Shown: in pieces, positions 46,852 to 57,948 of the stretch
How positions within the stretch are numbered: the first letter of the stretch is position 1
Layout of the letters: each line of letters opens with the position of its first letter
NCBI RefSeq assembly: GCF_900176165.1
Contig: NZ_FWWU01000009.1
Coordinates: forward strand, 2,234,501-2,298,500
DNA: 64,000 nucleotides
From: Deinococcus hopiensis KR-140
Lineage (GTDB): Bacteria > Deinococcota > Deinococci > Deinococcales > Deinococcaceae
Reading direction: 5' to 3'
Program-made: the position numbers and the translations under genes
The notes under the pieces: model-generated
What the model saw: the letters and a program-made list of their open reading frames with translations, nothing else
The model's database searches: none
Told to the model about the DNA's origin: nothing

Positions 46852-47396
46852 CGCCCAAGGCCACCATCCTGACCGCCGACGAAGTGCGCCGCGCCATGAC
46901 GCGCATCGCGCACGAGATCGTCGAGCGCAACAAGGGCGCGCAGAACCTGGCGCTGATCGGCATTCATACGCGCGGCATTCCGCTCGCGCAGCGGCTGGCC
47001 GACAAACTGAGCGAACTCGAAGGCGTGGACGTACCCACCGGCATGCTGGACATTACCCTGTACCGCGACGACCTTTCTGAGGTGGCGCACCAACCCATCA
47101 TCCGCGAGACGCACGTGCCCTTCGACCTGGCCCGCCGCCGGGTCATTCTGGTGGACGACGTGCTGTACACGGGGCGTACGGTTCGCGCCGCGCTGGACGC
47201 CCTGATTGATCTGGGCCGCCCCGAAGGCATTCAACTCGCCGTACTGGTAGACCGGGGCCACCGTGAACTGCCCATTCGTGCCGACTACGTCGGTAAAAAC
47301 CTCCCTACCGCCCGCAGCGAGATGGTGAAGGTCAAGCTGGCCGAGACGGACGGCGCAGACATCGTGGAGCTGCATGACCTGGAGGTGACCCAGTGA
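46848..47396 (+). CDS. pyrR: pyr operon regulator / uracil phosphoribosyltransferase PyrR
   Basis: 182 residues with the PRPP-binding motif VILVDDVLYTGRT and IGIHTRGIPLAQRL. In Gram-positive bacteria it binds pyr mRNA leaders when UMP/UTP is high and also has weak uracil phosphoribosyltransferase activity. It is the first main gene of pyrR-pyrB-pyrC, overlaps the leader ORF by four bases and pyrB by four bases, and two candidate binding loops lie in its own leader. Confidence 0.93.
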   Translation: MTPKATILTADEVRRAMTRIAHEIVERNKGAQNLALIGIHTRGIPLAQRLADKLSELEGVDVPTGMLDITLYRDDLSEVAHQPIIRETHVPFDLARRRVILVDDVLYTGRTVRAALDALIDLGRPEGIQLAVLVDRGHRELPIRADYVGKNLPTARSEMVKVKLAETDGADIVELHDLEVTQ

Positions 47397-48328
47397 CCCC
47401 CTCCGCCTCCCGTCCCCGACACCTGCTGGACTTCACGGAATGGACGCCCGAGCGCCTCACCGCCCTGCTGGACAACGCCGAGACCATGGGTCAGGTGCTG
47501 GACCGACCAGTGAAAAAAGTCCCGGCCCTGCAGGGCCTCACCGTCTGCACCGCCTTTTTCGAGAACAGCACCCGCACCCGCGTGTCCTTTGAACTCGCCG
47601 CCCGGCGCATGAGTGCCGACGTGGTGAGCTTTGCGGCGGGCGCGAGCAGCCTGAGCAAGGGCGAATCGCTGCGCGACACGGTGGAAGTCTTGACTGCCTA
47701 TAAGGTGGACGCGTACATCGTGCGGCACCCGGCGAGCGGCGCGGCGCATCTGGTGGCCCGCTACAGCGGCAAGCCCGTTATCAACGCGGGGGATGGCCGC
47801 CGGGCGCACCCCACCCAGGCCCTGCTGGACGCCTACACCATTCGGCAGGAATACGGCAGTCTGGAGGGCAAAACCGTCGCCATCATCGGCGATATCCGCC
47901 ACTCGCGTGTGGCCCGTTCCAACGCCGAACTGCTGCCCAAGCTGGGCGCGAAGGTGGTGTTGTGCGGCCCGGCCACCCTCCTTCCGGTGGACCTCGCCGC
48001 GTTGCCCGGCGTGACGCTGAGCACCGATCCGAAGGAAGCCGTGCGCGGGGCCCACGCGGTCATGGCCCTGCGGCTCCAGCAGGAGCGCATGAGCGGCGGC
48101 TACCTCGCCAGCCTGCAGGAATACGCGGCAACGTACCAGGTCAATGACGCCCTGCTGGCTGAGGCCGAGAGCGGCGCGATTGTCCTGCATCCTGGCCCCA
48201 TGAACCGCGACCTGGAAATCAGCTCCGACGTGGCCGACGGCGGGCAGAGCCGGATTCTGCGGCAAGTGGAAAACGGTCAGGCCGTGCGGATGAGCGTGCT
48301 GTACCACCTGCTGGTGGGACGGGAATAG
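47393..48328 (+). CDS. pyrB: aspartate carbamoyltransferase catalytic subunit
   Basis: Second step of UMP synthesis. 311 residues with the carbamoyl-phosphate motif FFENSTRTRVSFE, the HPASG and VINAGDGRRAHPTQALLD segments, and the C-terminal LHPGPMNRDLEI. No regulatory PyrI partner is seen. The GTG start overlaps the pyrR stop (GTGA). Confidence 0.95.
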   Translation: MTPSASRPRHLLDFTEWTPERLTALLDNAETMGQVLDRPVKKVPALQGLTVCTAFFENSTRTRVSFELAARRMSADVVSFAAGASSLSKGESLRDTVEVLTAYKVDAYIVRHPASGAAHLVARYSGKPVINAGDGRRAHPTQALLDAYTIRQEYGSLEGKTVAIIGDIRHSRVARSNAELLPKLGAKVVLCGPATLLPVDLAALPGVTLSTDPKEAVRGAHAVMALRLQQERMSGGYLASLQEYAATYQVNDALLAEAESGAIVLHPGPMNRDLEISSDVADGGQSRILRQVENGQAVRMSVLYHLLVGRE

Positions 48329-48536
48329 CTCTGCGCCCTCTTTCCTCAAGGGCAGAGGGCGGGGGTAAGGAGGCGTGTGGCCAATTTGAACGCCTACAGG
48401 GGAACTTGCCCTCCTCCGCGGACCACGCCGGAGCTTGGCCTACTTGCCCCCGCCCAGCCTCCCCTTTGCAAGCAGCGCTGCGGGCCAAGGGGAAGGGCCG
48501 AAGAGCCAGAGCTTCGGCGGCATTGAAGGGACTGAA
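48329..48536. repeat. palindrome-rich spacer between pyrB and pyrC
   Basis: About 208 bp without a gene. It holds several short inverted repeats, for example CCCTTT...AAGGG pairs, CCTCCCCTTTG with CCAAGGGGAAGG, and GCTTCGGC near the end. Similar C/G-run palindromes occur at 50.2 and 57.8 kb. It may be a repeat inserted in the operon; whether pyrC is read from the pyr promoter is open. Confidence 0.4.
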
Positions 48537-49790
<1,254 letters not shown>

Positions 49791-49804
49791 GCGGGCAAGC
49801 CAGC

Positions 49805-49836
49805 GCCCCAGCCCTCCAACAGTGGAGGGCTGGGGC
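49805..49836 (+). terminator. pyrC terminator, possibly bidirectional
   Basis: A perfect 14-bp stem (GCCCCAGCCCTCCA with TGGAGGGCTGGGGC) and ACAG loop, followed by a weak U tract. It is between convergent pyrC and the 57-aa gene. Confidence 0.75.
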
Positions 49837-49852
49837 CTTCTGCTGGTCAGGG

Positions 49853-50026
49853 CTACAGGTCCAGGGGATCAGGCGTTTCCGAAGCCCGCTTGCCCTCGTC
49901 CTTGTCGTTGCGGTGCAGGGCCTCTTCGAGCTTTTCCTCGCCCTTGCCGGGGTTGACCCGCTTGGTGTCGGGAAAGTCGCCGCTCTCGTGGGCGTCGGTA
50001 TTGGCGAGGTCTCCGGGATCGGTCAT
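49853..50026 (-). CDS. small hydrophilic acidic protein, 57 aa
   Basis: A minus-strand ORF starting MTDPGDLANTDAHESGDFPD and ending PDPLDL. It is rich in Asp, Glu, Lys and Gly, without hydrophobic segments, and so likely disordered, like many small stress-linked proteins of Deinococcus. Codon use is normal for the genome. ATG 50026 has no clear ribosome site. Function unknown; it is short enough to be missed by length cut-offs. The interval 50027-50315 has no gene and contains C/G-run palindromes. Confidence 0.6.
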   Translation of the reverse strand: MTDPGDLANTDAHESGDFPDTKRVNPGKGEEKLEEALHRNDKDEGKRASETPDPLDL

Positions 50027-50315
50027 GCCCTATGCTGGCACGCGGAGCCGGGCGAAGTGCCGGGGGTTGGGGAAGGGTTAAGCGGAGCTGTCCGCTTCCG
50101 GGAGAATCGCGAGCCCCTGCCTTCCAGAAAAAATTTGGAGTGGGACGCCTGTCCCCACTTTTCAAGCCCGAGCACCCGGTCCCGCGCCGTTCAGACCGCC
50201 TGGTCCAAGGCTTTCCGGCCCGTAGAGCTGCGGAGCAGAGCCAAAAGCTCCCTCTGTCCCCGGCGCAGCAGGGGGCTGGGGAGGGGGCACCCCGAACGAG
50301 CGCGCCCCCTTCAAC

Positions 50316-51554
<1,239 letters not shown>

Positions 51555-51617
51555 GGGGAAACCTCTTCAGGAAGGAGCGGGAGGAAGCCGGACAACAGGC
51601 AGGCGCAGGGGAAGCCG

Positions 51618-53717
51618 CTACACGGGGACCACCTGCCTGTGGGCTCCCACGCGGGAGGCGGGCACCGTCACAGGCACGGGATGCAGCGTGACGGGCGTGG
51701 CCTTGAAAGCGGGCATGTGCGAGTGGGGATCCACTGTGTCTGGATCGGTCAGCAGGTTGGCGGTTTCCGGCCAGTGGAAGGGCAGGAACACGGTGTCGGG
51801 CCGCAGCCCTGGCGTCAAGACCACGGGCAAGGTGGTCTCACCGTGCGCCGTTCGCAAGGTCACCGGCTCGCCCGCCCGCAGGCCGTGCTCGGCGGCGGTG
51901 TCGGGGTGCATCTGGGCAGTGGCCTCCGCGCGCAGGGCCGCGTTGCGCCGGGTCTGGGTGCCGCTCTGATACTGGTTGCCCAGCCGCCCGGTGGTCAGGG
52001 TCAGTGTGCGGGAGGAGGCGCTGACGGCGGGAAGGCGCGGCAGATGCAGGGTGGCGAGGCCATCTGCCGTCGGGTAGGTGGGCGCGTAGGCGTAGGGCGT
52101 ATCGGGGCCGTCAGCGTGGCGCACGGGCCACTGCGCTGAGGCCCGGTCCAGCCGCTCGGCGCTCAGGCCGCTGTAGTCGGCTTTGCCGCCCTTTGTGGCG
52201 CGGAAGAATTCGTCCTGCAACTCCCGGAAGGTGGCGTAGGTGAAGCCCTGGGGGCGGCCCACGGCTGCGGCGAGGTCACACAGAATGCGCCAGTCCTCGC
52301 GTGACGCACCGGGCGCAGTGATGGCCTTGCGGCGACGCTGAACCCGCCCTTCGAGGTTGGTGGTGGTGCCTTCCTCCTCGCACCACATGGAACCGGGCAG
52401 CACGAGGGTGGCGATCTGGGCGGTTTCGCTCGGCAGAAAATCGATGACGATGAGGTGCTTTAGGGCTTTGAGGCGCTCCGTGATCTGCCCTGCTCCCGCC
52501 GCACTGACCACCGGGTTGGACCCCAGCACGATCAGGGCTTCGATCTCGCCACCGCAGGCGTTCAGCAGGTTCTGGGCGCTGTGACCGGGCTGGGGCAGAT
52601 CGCCTTCTGAACAGCCCCAGAGCGCCGCCATCTCCACGCGGTGGCGGGGATCGCGCAGGCTGCGGGCCCCAGGAAGCTGGTCATTCTTCTGCCCATGCTC
52701 GCGTCCACCCTGGCCGTTGCCCTGGCCGGTCAGGGTACCGTAGCCGCCTCCGGGTTTGCCGAAGTGCCCGGTCAGAAAGGCCAGATTGAGGAAGGCCTGC
52801 ACGGTGTCCGTGCCGTGCGCGTGCTGCTCTGCCCCGCGGCCAGTCAGAATCAGGGGCTTGTGCGCCTCGGCGTAAGCGCGGGCCAGGGCCAGCAGCTCGG
52901 CCTCGGGAATGCCGCACTCGTGGGCCACGCGGGTGGGTGGGTAGGCGTCCGCCTGGGCCAGCGCCTCCAGCATGCCGTGAGACGGCGCGGTGGGGCGCAC
53001 CTTGCCCCAGACCTTCATCAGGTGTAGCAGGCCCAGCGCCAGCACGCCGTCGGTGCCGGGGCGCAGGCCGAGGTGCCGGCCAGCCACCTTGGTGGTGGTG
53101 GTGGCGCGCGGATCAATCGCGTACACCACGCCGCCCCGGTCCTTGGCCGCCTTGAGGTACTGCATGATGGGCGGCAACGTCTCGGCAATATTGGCGCCGA
53201 CGAGCAGGATCAGGTCACTCGTGCCCATCTCGGCCAGGGGAAAGCCGAGGCCCCGGTCATAGCCCACGCTGCGGTTGAGCGCCGTGCTGGCCGAGGCCAT
53301 GCAGTAGCGCCCGTTGTAGTCGATGTGCGGCGTCTTTAGCGCCAGTCGGGCGAATTTGCCCAGCAGGTACGTCTTCTCGTTGGTCAGGCTGCCGCTGCCA
53401 AAAACGCCGACGGCTTGCGGGCGCGTCTGCACCAACGGTCCCAGCACCCCGCGGACATAAGCCAGTGCCTCAGACCAGCCCACGGGCACGAGCTCACCAT
53501 TCTTCCGCAGCAGGGGATGGGTCAATCGGTCCGGATGGCGCAGGTCCGAGAGGGCGGCGAGGCCCTTTTTGCATACCGTTCCCCGTGCGACCGGACAGTC
53601 CTTGGTCGGCGTGACCTTGACAGGCAGGCCATTTTCCAGATGCAGATCGAAATTGCACTGGACCGCGCAGTACGGGCAAGTCGTCCGGACAGTGGGCAGG
53701 AGGGAGGGCGCAGTCAT
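51618..53717 (-). CDS. assimilatory nitrate reductase, molybdopterin catalytic subunit
   Basis: Reduces nitrate to nitrite in the cytoplasm. 699 residues of the Mo-bisMGD family with an N-terminal 4Fe-4S site, Cys14, 17, 21 and 49 (C-x2-C-x3-C-x27-C), then NGRYCMASAS (a Cys as likely Mo ligand), LLVGANIAETLPPIMQYL, the IDPRATTT segment and the C-terminal molybdopterin-dinucleotide domain (LTTGRLGNQYQSGTQTRRN). No signal peptide, in line with an assimilatory enzyme. ATG 53717 lies six bases after CAAGGT with TTGACG 17 bp further upstream, so it may be leaderless. Confidence 0.9.
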   Translation of the reverse strand: MTAPSLLPTVRTTCPYCAVQCNFDLHLENGLPVKVTPTKDCPVARGTVCKKGLAALSDLRHPDRLTHPLLRKNGELVPVGWSEALAYVRGVLGPLVQTRPQAVGVFGSGSLTNEKTYLLGKFARLALKTPHIDYNGRYCMASASTALNRSVGYDRGLGFPLAEMGTSDLILLVGANIAETLPPIMQYLKAAKDRGGVVYAIDPRATTTTKVAGRHLGLRPGTDGVLALGLLHLMKVWGKVRPTAPSHGMLEALAQADAYPPTRVAHECGIPEAELLALARAYAEAHKPLILTGRGAEQHAHGTDTVQAFLNLAFLTGHFGKPGGGYGTLTGQGNGQGGREHGQKNDQLPGARSLRDPRHRVEMAALWGCSEGDLPQPGHSAQNLLNACGGEIEALIVLGSNPVVSAAGAGQITERLKALKHLIVIDFLPSETAQIATLVLPGSMWCEEEGTTTNLEGRVQRRRKAITAPGASREDWRILCDLAAAVGRPQGFTYATFRELQDEFFRATKGGKADYSGLSAERLDRASAQWPVRHADGPDTPYAYAPTYPTADGLATLHLPRLPAVSASSRTLTLTTGRLGNQYQSGTQTRRNAALRAEATAQMHPDTAAEHGLRAGEPVTLRTAHGETTLPVVLTPGLRPDTVFLPFHWPETANLLTDPDTVDPHSHMPAFKATPVTLHPVPVTVPASRVGAHRQVVPV

Positions 53718-53723
53718 GCGGTC

Positions 53724-53752
53724 ACCTTGCGCGAGAAAGATCAGGGCGTCAA
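53724..53752 (-). promoter_or_regulatory. nitrate reductase promoter: TTGACG, 17-bp spacer, CAAGGT
   Basis: -35 at 53747-53752 and -10 at 53724-53729 on the minus strand, six bases from the ATG. The AT-richer stretch up to 53860 separates it from nirB and is a likely site for a nitrogen-responsive regulator. Confidence 0.5.
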
Positions 53753-53854
53753 GGCCAACTCTGCTTTTTGTTCTCGATTTGTCTAACGGTTTGCGCTCCT
53801 TTGCATCTAGCTTCAAACTCTTCTAGGTTTTTCTGCTTTTCGTTTCAAAAAGAT

Positions 53855-53883
53855 TTGACAAACGGCAGAAGATCGGGCTCAAT
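53855..53883 (+). promoter_or_regulatory. candidate nirB promoter: TTGACA, 17-bp spacer, CTCAAT
   Basis: A perfect -35 (53855-53860) with a poor -10 (53878-53883), the pattern of an activator-dependent promoter. The leader before the nirB ATG would be about 60 nt and contains a GGAGG ribosome site. Confidence 0.45.
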
Positions 53884-53950
53884 GGGGCCAGAGCCGGGCC
53901 ATCCCCAGCCGCGCCCGGCACCAGAAGGACACCCGTTTCCCGGAGGACCC

Positions 53951-56521
53951 ATGACCCCAGAGCTTGTTCCCACCTCTCTCCCTCACATCGTCATCGTCGG
54001 AAGCGGCATGGTCGGTCACCGCCTCGTGGAGAACCTGCGCGCCGGAGCCGACGCCACTGCCCTGCGGCTCACCGTGATCAGCGAGGAGTCCCGACTCGCC
54101 TATGACCGCGTTCACCTCAGCAGCCACTTTGATGATCCCGCCCCGGACCTCTCGCTCGCCCGCCCCGAGAGCTACGCCGGGCAGGGCGTGAACGTGGTGT
54201 TCGGCCGGGCCAGCGCGGTTGACCGCGAGGCGAGAACGGTGACCGTGGGCGAGCAGCACCTGGCCTACGACGCACTGGTGCTCGCGACGGGAAGCTTTCC
54301 CTTCGTGCCGCCCATTGAAGGCCGGGACGCGGCGGGGTGCTTCGTGTACCGCACGCTGGAAGATCTGGAAGCCATTCGCGCGGCGGCGGGGACGGCCCGC
54401 TCCGGCGTGGTCATCGGCGGCGGTCTGCTGGGCCTGGAAGCCGCCGGCGCACTGCGTAAACTCGGCCTGGACACCCACGTCGTCGAGTTCGCTCCCCACC
54501 TGATGCCCGCGCAACTGGACGCCGAAGGTGGCGCGGCCCTCGCCCGGGTGATCGGGGAGATGGGCATCGGCGTGCATACGGGCAAGGCCACCTCCCAGGT
54601 CATGACGGACACGGTAGGGCGCGTAACTGGCCTCGCCTACGCGGATGGGGGCACCCTCGAAACCGACATGGTGGTGTTCTCCGCGGGGATTCGCCCCCGG
54701 GATGACCTCGCCCGTGCCTGTGGCCTGACGGTGGGCGAGCGCGGCGGCGTCGCCGTGGATGACAGTTGCCTGACCAGCGATCCACACATTTACGCCGTGG
54801 GGGAGTGTGCGCTGCATCACGGGCGGGTCTACGGTCTGGTGGCCCCCGGCTACGCGATGGCGAAAGTCGCGGCGGCGCACCTGCTGGCCGACGTGGCCCT
54901 CGGTGGAAACCGCGGGGCCCGCTTCAGCGGCGCAGACCTCAGCACCAAACTCAAGCTGCTGGGCGTGGAGGTGGGCAGCTTCGGGGACGCGAAGGGCACC
55001 ACGCCGGGCGCGCGGACGGTGAGCCTCAGCGACAACGTGCGCGGCACGTACTCCAAACTGGTCCTCTCGCCCGACGGAACGAAGGTGCTCGGCGGCCTGC
55101 TCGTGGGCGACACCTCGCGCTACAGCGATCTGCTGGACCTCGCCATGTCGGGCACCCCGCTGAACGTGCCGCCCGAGACCTTGATCGTGCCGCCGCTGCC
55201 GGGAGGAGCCGCCCTCCCCACAAGCACAAACGCGCTGATCTGCTCGTGCGAGAACGTCCGCACCGATGCCGTCTGCTCGGCCATCGGCGCGGGGGCGCGC
55301 GATGTGGCGAGCCTCAAGAAATGCACCGGGGCCGGAACGGGCTGCGGCGGCTGCGTGCCCAGCCTGCACGGCCTGCTTCAGAGCGAACTCAGGAGGCTGG
55401 GCGAGACGGTGACCAACCACCTGTGCGAACACTTCGCGTACTCGCGGCAGGAACTGTTCGGTATCGTCCGCGTCAAGGACCTGCGGACCTGGGCGGAGGT
55501 GCTGGAAGAGCACGGCAAAGGTCACGGCTGCGAGGTCTGCAAGCCCGCCGTGGCGAGTATCCTCGCCAGCCTGCATAACGAGCATGTGCTGAAGCCCGAA
55601 CACGCGCCCATGCAGGACACGAACGACGCCTACCTGGCCAACATCCAGAAAAACGGCACCTACTCGGTGGTGCCGCGCGTGCCGGGCGGCGAGATCACCG
55701 CCGAGGGACTGATCGCCATCGGCAGCGTGGCCCGCAAATTCGGCCTGTACTGCAAGATTACGGGCGGACAGCGCATCGACCTGCTGGGCGCGCAGCGCGA
55801 TGACCTCCCCGCCATCTGGGCAGACCTGATCGCCGCCGGCTTCGAAAGCGGGCACGCCTACGGCAAGAGCCTGCGAACGGTCAAGAGCTGCGTCGGTTCC
55901 ACGTGGTGCCGCTACGGGGTACAGGACTCTACCGGGCTGGCCGTGCGGCTGGAACTGCGCTACCGGGGCCTGCGGAGTCCGCACAAGCTCAAGTCAGGCG
56001 TGTCCGGGTGCACCCGCGAATGCGCCGAGGCGCGCGGAAAGGACTTCGGCATCATCGCCACCGAGAAGGGCTGGAACCTGTATGTGGGCGGCAATGGCGG
56101 CGTCACGCCCAAGCACGCCGTCCTGCTGGCCGCCGACCTGGACGAACAGACGCTGATCCGCACCATTGACCGCTTCCTGATGTTCTACATCCGCACGGCG
56201 GACCGCCTCCAGCGTACGAGCACCTGGCTGGAGAACCTGGACGGCGGCGTGGACTACCTGCGCTCGGTGATTCTGGACGACGCCCTGGGCCTCTGCGCGG
56301 ACCTCGACGCCGCGATGGAGCGCCACGTGGGCACCTACTTCGACGAGTGGGCGGCGGCCCTCGCGGACGGGGCGAACCTGCCCCGTTTCCGCACCTTCAT
56401 CAACAGTGACGCCCGCGACAGCGCCATCGAGTGGGTGAACGAGCGCGGCCAGATTCGCCCGGCCGACCTGCCGGGGCTGGACGGCCTGAGCCCTCTGCCT
56501 ATGGCGGGCGGGGACGACTAG
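53951..56521 (+). CDS. nirB: NADH-dependent nitrite reductase, large subunit
   Basis: Cytoplasmic reduction of nitrite to ammonium. 856 residues: an FAD/NADH disulfide-reductase-like part (~1-320; IVIVGSGMVGHR, LVLATGSFP, VVIGGGLLGLEAAGAL), a BFD-like 2Fe-2S site (Cys431, 433, 465, 468) and sulfite/nitrite-reductase domains with the siroheme 4Fe-4S ligands Cys647, 653, 687 and 691 (C-x5-C-x33-C-x3-C). ATG 53951 has GGAGG. It heads nirB-nirD-hemD, divergent from the nitrate reductase. Confidence 0.95.
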   Translation: MTPELVPTSLPHIVIVGSGMVGHRLVENLRAGADATALRLTVISEESRLAYDRVHLSSHFDDPAPDLSLARPESYAGQGVNVVFGRASAVDREARTVTVGEQHLAYDALVLATGSFPFVPPIEGRDAAGCFVYRTLEDLEAIRAAAGTARSGVVIGGGLLGLEAAGALRKLGLDTHVVEFAPHLMPAQLDAEGGAALARVIGEMGIGVHTGKATSQVMTDTVGRVTGLAYADGGTLETDMVVFSAGIRPRDDLARACGLTVGERGGVAVDDSCLTSDPHIYAVGECALHHGRVYGLVAPGYAMAKVAAAHLLADVALGGNRGARFSGADLSTKLKLLGVEVGSFGDAKGTTPGARTVSLSDNVRGTYSKLVLSPDGTKVLGGLLVGDTSRYSDLLDLAMSGTPLNVPPETLIVPPLPGGAALPTSTNALICSCENVRTDAVCSAIGAGARDVASLKKCTGAGTGCGGCVPSLHGLLQSELRRLGETVTNHLCEHFAYSRQELFGIVRVKDLRTWAEVLEEHGKGHGCEVCKPAVASILASLHNEHVLKPEHAPMQDTNDAYLANIQKNGTYSVVPRVPGGEITAEGLIAIGSVARKFGLYCKITGGQRIDLLGAQRDDLPAIWADLIAAGFESGHAYGKSLRTVKSCVGSTWCRYGVQDSTGLAVRLELRYRGLRSPHKLKSGVSGCTRECAEARGKDFGIIATEKGWNLYVGGNGGVTPKHAVLLAADLDEQTLIRTIDRFLMFYIRTADRLQRTSTWLENLDGGVDYLRSVILDDALGLCADLDAAMERHVGTYFDEWAAALADGANLPRFRTFINSDARDSAIEWVNERGQIRPADLPGLDGLSPLPMAGGDD

Positions 56522-56591
56522 GGCTGCGCGCCCCAAGCACCGGACCCGCTGCCCTTTCCCCTCTGCTCTCTACCTCCTGAAAGGAGCCTCC

Positions 56592-56942
56592 ATGACCCCG
56601 ACCCTTTCCACTCCGACGACTTCCTGGGTCCGCGTGTGCGCCGCCGAAGAGATCCTGCCCGGCACCGGTGTGTGCGCCCTGGTGCAGGGCGAGCAGGTGG
56701 CGGTGTTTCGCGTGGCGGGGCGCGTGTACGCCTTGGGCAACCGCGATCCCTTCACTGGGGCGAACGTCCTGTCACGCGGACTGACGGGCGACAGCGGGGG
56801 TACCCTGAAAGTCACCTCGCCGCTGCTCAAGCACGCCTTCAGCCTGGAAACGGGGGTGTGCCTGGACGATCCGAAGGTGCGCGTGCCCGTTTACGCCGCA
56901 CGCGTGGAGGGAGGTGACGTATGGATTGGTTCGGCGGATTGA
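56592..56942 (+). CDS. nirD: nitrite reductase small subunit
   Basis: 116 residues with the Rieske-like fold but without the cluster ligands, as is normal for NirD: VCALVQGEQVAVFRVAGRVYALGNRDPFTGANVLSRG and TSPLLKHAFSLETGVCLDD. A GGAG ribosome site precedes the ATG. It lies 70 bases after nirB and overlaps the next gene by 22 bases. Confidence 0.93.
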   Translation: MTPTLSTPTTSWVRVCAAEEILPGTGVCALVQGEQVAVFRVAGRVYALGNRDPFTGANVLSRGLTGDSGGTLKVTSPLLKHAFSLETGVCLDDPKVRVPVYAARVEGGDVWIGSAD

Positions 56943-57769
56943 GCGTACTGAGCCTGGAGTCACGCCGCTCTGAGGAAATGGCGAGCCTGATCGACAAATA
57001 CGGGGGCCGCGCCACCGTCGCGCCGAGCATGCGCGAGCAGAAGCTGGATCTCAGCGCGCCGCTTGCCCAGTTCGAGCGTGACCTGGCCGCCGGGAACCTG
57101 CACGCCGTGGCCTGCATGACGGGCGTGGGGACCCGGCTGTTCCTGCGTGATCTGGTGGCCCGCGATCCCCGGCATCTGGACGCCCTGAAAGACATGGCGT
57201 TTCTGACCCGGGGCAGCAAGCCCATGCAGGCCCTAAAAAGCTTTGGCCTGACCGGCACCAGCGTGCCGCGCCCACACACCTGGCACGAGGTGCAAGACCA
57301 GTTGCTCGCCACCCTCCAACCGGGGCAGCACGCGGTTTTGCTGGAATACGGCGATCCACCCCCCGTACCGATGCTCCGGACCCTGCACGCGGCGGACCTC
57401 CAGATCACCAGCGTGCCCGTCTACCGCTGCATGTTTCCGCAAGACACCCTGCCGCTGGCCCGCGCGGTCCGCGAGACGGCCCTGGGTACCCATGACCTCC
57501 TGCTGCTGTCGAGCGGCACCCAGCTGCTGCACTTCTTGAAGTTCGCCCAGCGCCTGCGCCTGGAAGACGAGGTGCGCGCAGCCATCCGCCGCATGGTGGT
57601 GGTCAGCATCGGGCCCGCGTGCAGCGAGAGCGCCTCGGACCTGGGCATCCGCATCGACCTGGAGGCCAATCCGCACAAGATGGGCATCCTCGTCCGCACC
57701 GCAGCGGAGCACGGCCCGGCGCTCTTGCGCTCCAGGCTGGAACGGGCCCGGCTGGAAAAGGCGGGGTAA
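56921..57769 (+). CDS. hemD: uroporphyrinogen-III synthase (HemD-like)
   Basis: 282 residues with the HemD fold: LSVLSLESRRSEEMASLID at the N-terminus, ACMTGVGTRLFLRDL, a linker with KDMAFLTRGSKPMQALKSFG, and the second lobe with LLLLSSGTQLLHFLKFA and VSIGPACSESASDLGI. It makes the precursor of siroheme, which NirB needs; it may also act as a nitrogen-linked regulator, as some HemD-like proteins do. GGAGG precedes the ATG, and the 22-base overlap with nirD implies coupled expression. Confidence 0.82.
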   Translation: MDWFGGLSVLSLESRRSEEMASLIDKYGGRATVAPSMREQKLDLSAPLAQFERDLAAGNLHAVACMTGVGTRLFLRDLVARDPRHLDALKDMAFLTRGSKPMQALKSFGLTGTSVPRPHTWHEVQDQLLATLQPGQHAVLLEYGDPPPVPMLRTLHAADLQITSVPVYRCMFPQDTLPLARAVRETALGTHDLLLLSSGTQLLHFLKFAQRLRLEDEVRAAIRRMVVVSIGPACSESASDLGIRIDLEANPHKMGILVRTAAEHGPALLRSRLERARLEKAG

Positions 57770-57784
57770 CGGAAGGCGCGTCCT

Positions 57785-57925
57785 CCTGCTGTGTTGCTGG
57801 ACTGTTCTGCGCCCTCTCTCCTCGTGGGACCCGCAAAGCTGTGGAGCAAGGGCCTGGCAAAGCCAGGGGGAAGGGGGATGTGTCAGAGACGCCGCCCCCC
57901 TCCAGGCGCAAGGTCACCAAAATGT
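57785..57925. repeat. palindrome-rich intergenic stretch
   Basis: No gene. It contains CCTGGCAAAGCCAGG (a hairpin) and C/G runs resembling stretches at 48.4 and 50.2 kb, suggesting a family of short non-coding repeats. Confidence 0.35.
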
Positions 57926-57948
57926 ACCGGTTGAGCCCAAGGCCGTTC

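Noticed and set aside
46732..47375. Minus-strand frame opposite pyrR
   Set aside because: Shadow frame of a well-defined gene.
49869..50165. 98-codon minus-strand frame overlapping the 57-aa gene
   Set aside because: Arg/Pro/Gly-rich shadow; the other frame gives a balanced, charged protein with normal codon use.
53879..55984. 701-codon minus-strand open frame opposite nirB
   Set aside because: Shadow of nirB with biased composition and no recognisable domain.
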